Assembly: GCA_017309145.1 (NCBI GenBank)
Contig: JAFLDU010000018.1
Span: 1-33,233, forward strand
Direction of reading: 5' to 3'
DNA from: Zoogloea sp.
Lineage (GTDB): Bacteria; Pseudomonadota; Gammaproteobacteria; Burkholderiales; Rhodocyclaceae
Length of the DNA stretch: 33,233 nt
The notes below the pieces were generated by a model. The model made no database searches. It was not told the origin of the DNA and worked only from the letters and a program-made list of their open reading frames with translations. Positions within the stretch are counted from its first letter, which is position 1, and each line of letters opens with the position of its first letter. Positions 26,411 to 33,233 of this stretch are shown here, piece after piece. The position numbers and the translations under genes were made by a program.

Positions 26411-28021
26411 ATGGAAACACCCCTGAACTACACCGAACTGCGCAGCGTGGAGCAATACCGCAAGCTGCTGCGCAATCTGCATACCCTCAACGCGGGGGAA
26501 AGCCACGCCACGCTGGTACGCATGCTCGAGGGCCTGCTGGCCAGCCCCCTGGGGCCGGAAGAACAGCTGGAGGTTCTGGAGTCGGCCCGCCAGACCATCA
26601 CCTTCGTGCAGCACGAGATGTCGTCCCGTTACGCGGCTCACCCCCTGCCGCCGGATAGTGCGGAAGACGCCACCCTGCGTCAGGTGGTCAAGCTATGGAC
26701 CGCCCTCAGCACCGCCTACGCCCGTCTCGCCGAGCACAGCAACGGTGGCGGAGACGAGTTCCGGGCCCAGTTACCCCTGCTTGCCCAACGGCGCATCCAG
26801 TATCTGGGCCAGGTGATCATCGAATACTTCCGCGCCCACCGGGCAGAACCGCCCGGCGCCTGGCATAGCGTGCATGCGGCCTACCAGGAAGCGGAACGCG
26901 CGGGCGTCACCCACAGCCGGGTCATCGACCCCCTGAACAACACCTGGAAGGCCCAGAGCCCCGACGAGGCCTACATCGCCCTGCTGCTGATCGACCTGAC
27001 CAACCCCTATGGCCGCAACCAGCGCGAGCTCAACTGGATTTGCCGCTGGGCCCAGCGCTTTGCACCCTACTGCATCCTCCAGTCCGAGTGGGACAAGGAC
27101 GACGCCCGCGCCTATGGGCTCGACCTGAACGAGGACCACGGCCTGCGCCCGATTGCACTGATCGGCACCCGCCCTGGCATGCGCCGCTTTGACGGCCATC
27201 GTCTGGCAGCCCAGATCAAGGCCATGCTGGCGGAGTTCAAGCAGGGCACCACCCCGGCCTCCCTCGGTCTGGGGGACGATTGCGCCCAACCCGCCTGCGC
27301 CCGCCTGTTGGTATCGCTCTACCGTCCCTGGGGCATGTCGGCGGCCGGACGGCGCTTTCCACGGCGCAGCAAGAAGGGGGGCAACGCCATCAGCACCGAC
27401 TGGGAAGCCATCGGACTGCTGATATCGGGGCGCGAGTTCGTGCCGCCCAACCGACGCCAGCTGATGAGCAACCGCTACGACATGAACGTGCTGACCTTCG
27501 GTGCGCGGGCGGACGACGAGGTTCAACCGGTGATGGACCCGGAGGCCGAGGCGCGGCGAAAAGGTTTCATCATCGAGGAATGGGCCACGGTGGATCACTC
27601 GGTGTCCGGATTCCGCTTGCAGCGCAGACATCCGGGGCAGCGGATCGAACACCACCAGCTGGTGGGGATCAAGCCCGGGGATGGCAACCAGTACCTGCTC
27701 GGCCAGGTCAGCTGGCTGATGTACGAGCCGGACGGTACTCTGATGGCCGGCATCCACCTGCTCTCCGGGCTGCCTTCTTCAGTGGCCGTACGCGGCACGG
27801 GCATCAATGTGGGCTCTCAGGAGCCTTACATCCAGGGCTTCCTGCTGCCCGAGATCGCCGCCATGCGGGCACCAGCGAGCATCGTGCTGCCGGGCGGCTG
27901 GTTCCAGGCGGATCGGGTCCTTGAACTGCACAACGGTGAGTCGCGCCAGGTCCGGCTGACCAGCCTGGTGGCCCGGGGCACCAACTTCGATCAGGCCACC
28001 TACGAGTCGGTAGCCATCTGA
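26411..28021 (+). CDS. Large protein with probable C-terminal PilZ-like domain
   Basis: A 536-aa soluble protein, mainly helical for its first 330 residues (many Leu/Ala/Gln helices). The last part has a beta pattern: EEWATVDHSVSGFRLQRR, then GQRIEHHQLVGIKPG, QYLLGQVSWLMY and GIHLLSGLP. This order resembles a PilZ-type barrel (DxSxxG box, G-VGW strand), which in other proteins binds cyclic di-GMP. The typical RxxxR motif is not clear; RRSKKG and RRKGF are basic stretches just before it. If real, it is a c-di-GMP-responsive or degenerate adaptor. It follows the HIT gene in an apparent operon and ends at a strong hairpin. Domain assignment is inference. Confidence 0.7.
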   Translation: METPLNYTELRSVEQYRKLLRNLHTLNAGESHATLVRMLEGLLASPLGPEEQLEVLESARQTITFVQHEMSSRYAAHPLPPDSAEDATLRQVVKLWTALSTAYARLAEHSNGGGDEFRAQLPLLAQRRIQYLGQVIIEYFRAHRAEPPGAWHSVHAAYQEAERAGVTHSRVIDPLNNTWKAQSPDEAYIALLLIDLTNPYGRNQRELNWICRWAQRFAPYCILQSEWDKDDARAYGLDLNEDHGLRPIALIGTRPGMRRFDGHRLAAQIKAMLAEFKQGTTPASLGLGDDCAQPACARLLVSLYRPWGMSAAGRRFPRRSKKGGNAISTDWEAIGLLISGREFVPPNRRQLMSNRYDMNVLTFGARADDEVQPVMDPEAEARRKGFIIEEWATVDHSVSGFRLQRRHPGQRIEHHQLVGIKPGDGNQYLLGQVSWLMYEPDGTLMAGIHLLSGLPSSVAVRGTGINVGSQEPYIQGFLLPEIAAMRAPASIVLPGGWFQADRVLELHNGESRQVRLTSLVARGTNFDQATYESVAI

Positions 28022-28024
28022 AAC

Positions 28025-28053
28025 AGTGATTGCCGGACCATCCGGCAATCACT
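28025..28053. terminator. Bidirectional hairpin between convergent genes
   Basis: A perfect 13-base stem, AGTGATTGCCGGA (28025-28037) with TCCGGCAATCACT (28041-28053), around a CCA loop. It lies four bases after the plus-strand stop and seven bases before the phoR stop, so it can serve both transcripts. No long U-tract follows. Confidence 0.75.
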
Positions 28054-28060
28054 CTGCAGC

Positions 28061-29407
28061 TCAATCCACCAGACGTCGGGCTGGAAAGCAGGCCGTGAAG
28101 GTGCTTCCGCGGCCCGGTTCGCTGTCGATCAGCAGATCGCCCTGGTGGCGGCTCAGCACATGCTTGACGATGGCCAGGCCGAGCCCTGTCCCGCCGGTCT
28201 CCCGCGAACGCCCGCGGTCCACCCGGTAAAAGCGCTCGGTCAAGCGGGGAATGTGCTCGGGGGCGATCCCGATGCCGTCGTCCTTCACCGCGTACTCCAC
28301 CACCGAGCCGCGCTGGCGCCAGCTGATCTGGATCCTGCCGCCCTCCGGGGTATAGCGCACTGCATTGATCGCCAGGTTGGCCATGGCACTGTAGAGCTCC
28401 TTGGCGTTGCCAAGCAGGCGCGCGTGGGTGCCGCACTCGAAGTCGATCCGGTGACGGCCAGCGGACACCGCCCGTGCCTCCTGCAAGACCTCCTGCAACA
28501 GGGATGCCATGTCCACCGGCTCCTCCACGAGGATCGGTGCATCGGACTCAAGCGCGGACAGGGTCAGCAGGTCCTGGATCAGGCGCTGCATGCGTCCTGC
28601 CTGCTCGTAGGCGAGGCCGAGATAGTGGGCGATGTCTTCCTTCTCCAGGTCGTCCAGCCCGTCGATGACGGTTTCCAGGAAGCCCGCGACCACCGTCAGG
28701 GGGGTACGCATCTCGTGGGACACATTGGCGACGAAGTCACGCCGCATCGTCTGCAGCCGTTCACCCTGGGTGATGTCCTCGGACATCAGCAGCAACATGT
28801 CCTCACTGAAGGGCACCAGATGGACCATCAGGTTGCGCCCGATGGGCCGCCCCATGCTCAGGGTGAGCGGCTTCTCATACCGGCCCTCCTGGAGGTAACG
28901 GACGAAATCCGGCTGGCGGACGATGTTGGTGATCGGGGTCCCCTGATCCCGCGCCTGATCGAGGCCGAAATGCTGCTCACCCTGATGATTGACCCACTCG
29001 ATGGTGTGGGTGTTGGACAGGAACAAGAGCCCGTGGGGCATGGCATGGCTGGCCTGGCGGAACCGCTCCAGGGCCGTCGAGAGATGCTGCTGACGCCGGT
29101 TGGAGCTCCGCACCCGGCTGCTCATCTCGGCAAAGACGTAATTCCACAGCCCGCTGGCACGGGGCATCGGGACAGCCATCTCGACCGGCGTGCGCAGCCA
29201 GCGGACGAGCTTGTAGATGTTGGCAAAGTGATGGGCACCCAGCACGATGGATGCCACTGCAAAGGCGAGCAGCGCCTCCTGCAGCCCCAGGAAAATCCAC
29301 ACCACCAGCGCGGCGGTGACCATCAGGAACAGGGACAGGACTGCCGCGACAATGATGTAACGGATCGACCGTATGGCCGGTACTCCTTCGAGTGACTGGA
29401 CTGTCAT
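28061..29407 (-). CDS. phoR: Phosphate regulon sensor kinase PhoR
   Basis: A membrane histidine kinase of 448 aa. Two hydrophobic segments near residues 15-36 and 42-62 hold it in the inner membrane with almost no periplasmic loop. A PAS domain (about 115-210) contains LLFLSNTHTIEWVN. The phosphorylated His is in NVSHEMRTPLTVV. The ATP domain shows the N box (NLAINAVRYTPEG), DDGIGIAPEH and GGTGLGLAIVKH. PhoR phosphorylates PhoB when phosphate is scarce and senses it through the Pst transporter, which is not in this window. It starts three bases after the phoB stop, so translation is coupled. Confidence 0.93.
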   Translation of the reverse strand: MTVQSLEGVPAIRSIRYIIVAAVLSLFLMVTAALVVWIFLGLQEALLAFAVASIVLGAHHFANIYKLVRWLRTPVEMAVPMPRASGLWNYVFAEMSSRVRSSNRRQQHLSTALERFRQASHAMPHGLLFLSNTHTIEWVNHQGEQHFGLDQARDQGTPITNIVRQPDFVRYLQEGRYEKPLTLSMGRPIGRNLMVHLVPFSEDMLLLMSEDITQGERLQTMRRDFVANVSHEMRTPLTVVAGFLETVIDGLDDLEKEDIAHYLGLAYEQAGRMQRLIQDLLTLSALESDAPILVEEPVDMASLLQEVLQEARAVSAGRHRIDFECGTHARLLGNAKELYSAMANLAINAVRYTPEGGRIQISWRQRGSVVEYAVKDDGIGIAPEHIPRLTERFYRVDRGRSRETGGTGLGLAIVKHVLSRHQGDLLIDSEPGRGSTFTACFPARRLVD

Positions 29408-29410
29408 CGA

Positions 29411-30121
29411 TTATCGCACGGGGGCCGGAGATTCCTGCTGGGTCGAGAAGCGGTAGCCACTGCCGCGCACGGTCTGCACAAGGTTGTCATGACCGCTCGG
29501 TTCAAGCGCGCAGCGCAACCGGCGGATATGCACATCGACGGTGCGCTCCTCGACAAACACATGGTCACCCCACACCTGATCGAGCAGTTGGGCACGGGAA
29601 TGGACCCGCTCCGGGTGGGTCATCAGGAAATGCAGCAGACGGAACTCGGTGGGCCCCAGGGTCACCGGCGCGCCGGCCGCGGTCAGGCGATGGGTCGCTG
29701 GATCGAGCCGCAGACCACCCAGCTCCACCGGATCCTCGGTGGTCTCGGGGGCGCGACGACGCAGTACGGCCTTGATGCGGGCCACCAGCTCACGGGGCGA
29801 GAACGGCTTGGTGATGTAGTCATCGGCGCCGGCCTCAAGACCGGAGACCTTGTCCTGCTCCTCGCCGCGGGCGGTCAGCATGATCAAGGGAATGCCACGG
29901 GTGCGCTCTTCCGCGCGTAGCCGCCGGGCGAACTCGACACCCGACATGCCCGGCAGCATCCAGTCCAGCAGGACCAGATCAGGCAGGGCGTCGCGCACGA
30001 TGCGCTGGGCGGTCTCGGCGTCGGATGCCCGCACCACGTGGTGGCCGGCCCGCATGAGATTGGCGGCGATCAATTCCTGAATGGCGGGCTCGTCTTCGAC
30101 GAGAAGGATGGTGGCGGGCAT
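29411..30121 (-). CDS. phoB: Phosphate regulon response regulator PhoB
   Basis: A response regulator of 236 aa: receiver domain with phospho-acceptor Asp in [11 protein letters not shown], the switch Thr in MLTARGEE and Lys in [10 protein letters not shown], then an OmpR/PhoB winged helix ending [11 protein letters not shown] and VRGSGYRFS. It activates phosphate-starvation genes at Pho boxes. The frame opens eight codons earlier, but [12 protein letters not shown] is the canonical start and GAGG lies five bases before it. A candidate Pho box 48 bases upstream suggests autoregulation. Confidence 0.95.
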   Translation of the reverse strand: MPATILLVEDEPAIQELIAANLMRAGHHVVRASDAETAQRIVRDALPDLVLLDWMLPGMSGVEFARRLRAEERTRGIPLIMLTARGEEQDKVSGLEAGADDYITKPFSPRELVARIKAVLRRRAPETTEDPVELGGLRLDPATHRLTAAGAPVTLGPTEFRLLHFLMTHPERVHSRAQLLDQVWGDHVFVEERTVDVHIRRLRCALEPSGHDNLVQTVRGSGYRFSTQQESPAPVR

Positions 30122-30168
30122 GAAAACCTCAAAGAATGCTGGCAACCGGGGCAGTGTATTGCAGCAAG

Positions 30169-30186
30169 TTGAACTTTTGATGACAG
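30169..30186 (-). promoter_or_regulatory. phoB: Candidate Pho box upstream of phoB
   Basis: The minus strand reads CTGTCATCAAAAGTTCAA, 12 of 18 positions like the E. coli box with a perfect first half (CTGTCAT) and a weaker second half (TTCA). About ten bases later CAATAC (30160-30155) could be the -10 element. It lies 48 bases from the phoB ATG. The same interval serves the divergent DUF971 gene. Confidence 0.5.
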
Positions 30187-30277
30187 GTCACAGGTCTGCA
30201 ATCCGGCGCCGGTATCGGGAAGGCGGCCTGCCTTCGAGTATCATTCGGGCTCGCGCAATCAGAACACGGAGCCATCC

Positions 30278-30703
30278 ATGGCAGGCCTTCGCAAGGACGA
30301 TCCCGTCCCTACCGAGATCAAGCTGCACAAACTCTCCCGCCTCATGGAGGTGAGTTTCGATGACGGCAAGCGCTTCGAATACAGCTTCGAGTTCCTGCGG
30401 GTGCATTCCCCCTCGGCCGAAGTCCGGGGCCACGGTCCCGGCCAGGAAGTCCTGCAACTGGGCAAGCGCGATGTGGATATCGTCCGGATCGAGCCGGTGG
30501 GCAATTATGCGATCCGCCCGGTGTTTTCCGACGGACACGACAGCGGTTTGTATTCCTGGGATTACCTCTACGAGATCGGCGAGACCCGCGACGATCTCTG
30601 GCAGACCTACCTGCTACGCCTCGCCGAGGCCGGCGGCAGCCGTGATCCGGCCGATCAGCCGGCGCCCGCTCCCAAAGGCGGTGGCTGCGGCCATCACCAC
30701 TGA
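30278..30703 (+). CDS. DUF971 (gamma-butyrobetaine hydroxylase-like N-terminal) protein
   Basis: A 141-aa protein with the DUF971 fold: [66 protein letters not shown]. That is the small domain found at the N-terminus of gamma-butyrobetaine hydroxylases and alone in many bacteria, where iron-sulfur or metal-related roles have been proposed. The C-terminal tail ends GGGCGHHH, a likely metal-binding motif. It lies 56 bases before ubiE on the same strand, a recurring neighbourhood in betaproteobacteria, and diverges from phoB. Confidence 0.88.
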   Translation: MAGLRKDDPVPTEIKLHKLSRLMEVSFDDGKRFEYSFEFLRVHSPSAEVRGHGPGQEVLQLGKRDVDIVRIEPVGNYAIRPVFSDGHDSGLYSWDYLYEIGETRDDLWQTYLLRLAEAGGSRDPADQPAPAPKGGGCGHHH

Positions 30704-30759
30704 TTTCCTGCCGACGCCCCGCCGGGCCGGCCAACCGATATCGCTCCCGCAAGCAGATC

Positions 30760-31497
30760 ATGAACGACAAGACCACCCATTTCGGCTTCCAGAAGGTCGC
30801 CGAGTCCGAAAAGGCCAGCAAGGTTCGCGGCGTGTTCTCCTCCGTGGCCAGCAGCTACGACGTGATGAACGACCTCATGTCCTTCGGCCTGCACCGCCTC
30901 TGGAAAGCCTTCGCCGTCCAGATCGCCGGTGTACGTGCCGGTGACCGGGTGCTCGACGTGGCTGGCGGCACCGCCGACCTGTCCCTCGCCTTCGCCAAGA
31001 AAGTCGGGCCGAGCGGCCAGGTGTGGCTGACCGACATCAACCACGCCATGCTGTCGCGCGGCCGTGACCGGGTGGTGGACAAGGGCTTCCTGCTGCCGGT
31101 GGCCCAATGTGACGCCGAGAAGCTGCCCTTCCCCGACAATCACTTTGATTGCGTGACCGTCGCCTTCGGGCTGCGCAACATGACCCACAAGGACCAGGCC
31201 ATCGCCGAGATGCGCCGGGTGCTGAAGCCCGGTGGCCGGCTGCTGGTGCTGGAATTCTCCAAGGTCTGGAAGCCGCTGGCTCCGGCCTACGACTTCTATT
31301 CCTTCAAACTGTTGCCGATGATGGGCGAGAAGGTGGCCAAGGACGCCGACAGCTACCGCTACCTGGCCGAGAGCATCCGCATGCATCCCGATCAGGAATC
31401 CCTCAAGACCCTGATGGAAGAAGCCGGCCTGAGCCGTGTCGAATACTTCAACATGACCGCGGGCGTGGTCGCCCTGCATCGCGGCTACAAGCTCTGA
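30760..31497 (+). CDS. ubiE: Ubiquinone/menaquinone C-methyltransferase UbiE
   Basis: A SAM-dependent methyltransferase of 245 aa that methylates the ring carbon in ubiquinone (and menaquinone) synthesis. The N-terminal [19 protein letters not shown] and [17 protein letters not shown] are typical UbiE blocks. Motif I is [11 protein letters not shown] and later blocks include [14 protein letters not shown] and [13 protein letters not shown]. Length is normal. It is followed 13 bases later by ubiJ. Confidence 0.96.
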   Translation: MNDKTTHFGFQKVAESEKASKVRGVFSSVASSYDVMNDLMSFGLHRLWKAFAVQIAGVRAGDRVLDVAGGTADLSLAFAKKVGPSGQVWLTDINHAMLSRGRDRVVDKGFLLPVAQCDAEKLPFPDNHFDCVTVAFGLRNMTHKDQAIAEMRRVLKPGGRLLVLEFSKVWKPLAPAYDFYSFKLLPMMGEKVAKDADSYRYLAESIRMHPDQESLKTLMEEAGLSRVEYFNMTAGVVALHRGYKL

Positions 31498-31510
31498 ACG
31501 GTAGGCAGCC

Positions 31511-32086
31511 ATGCTTTCCTCCTCCGTGATCAGGGGCCTGAATCATCTGCTGAAGGACGCCCCGTGGGCCCGCGAGCGTCTCCGCCCCTTCACCGGGCGT
31601 AAGGCCAGCCTGGTACTCAAACCGGTCGAGATCGGCCTGGGCATCGATGCGGAAGGTTATTTCACCGAATCGGCCGACGGCGATCCAGACGTCTCCCTGG
31701 AACTGCCGATCGGCAGCCTCCCCAAGCTTGCCGGCGGCCCCGACGCCCTGATGTCCGACATCAGGATCAGCGGCAACGCCGATCTGGCCGATGCCCTGGG
31801 CTTCGTTCTGCGCAAGCTCCGCTGGGACGGCGAGGAGGCCCTGTCGCACCTTACCGGCGACATCCTGGCCCACCGCGCCGTCGCCACCGCACGGAGCCTG
31901 GCCGACTGGCAGCGCCAGACGGCCCGCAATGTGATCGACAACCTGGCCGAGTACTTCAGCGAGGAGCAACCGGTGCTGGTCAAAAGGGTGCTTCTGGAAG
32001 ATCTGGGCAGGGAGGCCGCCGCCCTGCGGGACGATCTCGCCCGCCTCGAGAAACGCCTGAAGAAGCTCGAACCCCCACGGCGCTGA
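31511..32086 (+). CDS. ubiJ: Ubiquinone biosynthesis accessory protein UbiJ (SCP2 domain)
   Basis: A 191-aa protein with an SCP2-like lipid-binding domain (about residues 15-110: RLRPFTGRKASLVL, the DVSLELPIGSL strand and ISGNADLADAL) followed by a helical C-terminus rich in Arg/Glu/Leu that could form a coiled coil. UbiJ binds ubiquinone intermediates and helps assemble the soluble Ubi complex in E. coli. Position directly after ubiE supports this. No ubiB follows; a terminator and the atp genes do. Confidence 0.9.
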   Translation: MLSSSVIRGLNHLLKDAPWARERLRPFTGRKASLVLKPVEIGLGIDAEGYFTESADGDPDVSLELPIGSLPKLAGGPDALMSDIRISGNADLADALGFVLRKLRWDGEEALSHLTGDILAHRAVATARSLADWQRQTARNVIDNLAEYFSEEQPVLVKRVLLEDLGREAAALRDDLARLEKRLKKLEPPRR

Positions 32087-32105
32087 CCGACGACCGGTCA
32101 ACGAC

Positions 32106-32135
32106 AAAAGGGCAGACCAGTCGGTCTGCCCTTTT
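32106..32135. terminator. Bidirectional intrinsic terminator
   Basis: AAAAGGGCAGACC (32106-32118) pairs with GGTCTGCCCTTTT (32123-32135) around an AGTC loop. The T-run on each strand makes it a good intrinsic terminator for both ubiJ (plus) and atpC (minus). Confidence 0.9.
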
Positions 32136-32159
32136 GCCTTGTTACTGCGACTGCCTTGC

Positions 32160-32585
32160 TCAGTGGCCGCGCTTCTTCAGCTTGTTGATGGCTGCGATCT
32201 GCGCAAGCGCCGAAGCGAGTTCGGACTGGGCCTTTGCATATTCCAGGGCGGAACCCTGGTTGCGCATGGCTTCCTCCGCGATACGCTTGGCTTCCAGGGC
32301 CTTGGCCTCGTCCAGATCCTTGCCACGGATGGCGGTATCCGCCAGGACCGTAACCAGGTTGGGCTGGACTTCCAGCAGGCCGCCAGCCACGAAGACGAGT
32401 TCTTCTTCAGGCTGGTTCTGGACCTTGACGCGCACGGCACCCGGCTTGATCCGGGTCATCAGCGGCATGTGGCCGGGCAGGATGCCCAGCTCGCCGGCTT
32501 CGCCGGGGAGCGCCACAAACTCGGCCAGGCCGGAGAAGATCTGCTCTTCTGCGCTGACGATGTCGACGTGAATGGTCATTGCCAT
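32160..32585 (-). CDS. atpC: ATP synthase epsilon subunit
   Basis: F1 epsilon subunit of 141 aa: the N-terminal beta sandwich ([45 protein letters not shown] and [11 protein letters not shown]) and two C-terminal helices that can inhibit ATP hydrolysis. It sits in the rotor stalk and couples the F1 motor to the c-ring. GGAGG is placed about eight bases before the first ATG; ATG at residue 3 is an alternative. It is the last gene of the atp operon, 61 bases behind atpD, and ends before the terminator at 32106-32135. Confidence 0.96.
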   Translation of the reverse strand: MAMTIHVDIVSAEEQIFSGLAEFVALPGEAGELGILPGHMPLMTRIKPGAVRVKVQNQPEEELVFVAGGLLEVQPNLVTVLADTAIRGKDLDEAKALEAKRIAEEAMRNQGSALEYAKAQSELASALAQIAAINKLKKRGH

Positions 32586-32646
32586 AGCTATTTCCTCCTC
32601 AAACCGGCGGGCCCGCTAGAGCGCCGCCGGGCGATGGTCGCATTGA

Positions 32647-33233
<587 letters not shown>

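Overview
The window looks like a chromosomal segment of a high-GC betaproteobacterium, most plausibly of the Rhodocyclales (Azospira/Dechloromonas/Zoogloea type). The evidence is the GC-rich codon use, the pairing of phoB-phoR, ubiE-ubiJ and the end of the atp operon, and a cobalamin salvage/uptake locus. The placement is inference; no 16S rRNA gene is present.

Layout. (1) 1-1.5 kb: a small GspC-like membrane protein gene and an alpha/beta hydrolase gene, both on the minus strand. (2) About 1.53-10.83 kb: an AT-richer mobile island inserted between cobC and the hydrolase. It carries four overlapping minus-strand genes: three tyrosine recombinases and a small coiled-coil protein resembling the TnpC/DUF6262 type. 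It also carries three cargo genes: an unrecognised 301-aa protein, a DUF4236-headed protein and a HEPN-like protein. Both ends carry the direct repeat GATGTCCATAG, and the left end has further copies. The core contains an ATG in frame with the hydrolase, so the insertion seems to have separated that gene from its native Shine-Dalgarno sequence. (3) 10.9-14.4 kb, minus strand: cobU, a chagasin-like (I42) inhibitor gene, cobT, cobS and cobC, the nucleotide-loop assembly branch of cobalamin synthesis. (4) 14.5-20.2 kb, plus strand: a cobalamin riboswitch, then btuB, btuC, btuD, cobO and a D-2-hydroxyacid dehydrogenase. (5) 20.2-25.9 kb: a non-coding stretch with a perfect 31-bp inverted repeat, a SWIM/SNF2 helicase, a sirtuin and a class II glutamine amidotransferase. 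(6) 25.9-28.0 kb: a HIT protein and a large protein with a probable PilZ-like C-terminus. (7) 28.0-32.1 kb: phoR and phoB on the minus strand, then a DUF971 gene, ubiE and ubiJ on the plus strand. (8) 32.1-33.2 kb: atpC and the 3' part of atpD on the minus strand.

How the parts work together. The two divergent cobalamin transcription units import corrinoid (BtuB-BtuC-BtuD), adenosylate it (CobO) and attach the lower ligand (CobU, CobT, CobS, CobC). Import is under riboswitch feedback. No btuF or corrin-ring genes are in the window. The rest is housekeeping (phosphate sensing, ubiquinone methylation, ATP synthase).

The most unusual part is the recombinase-trio island. Its middle recombinase lacks canonical catalytic residues, and its cargo could be a defence or other accessory system of unknown function.
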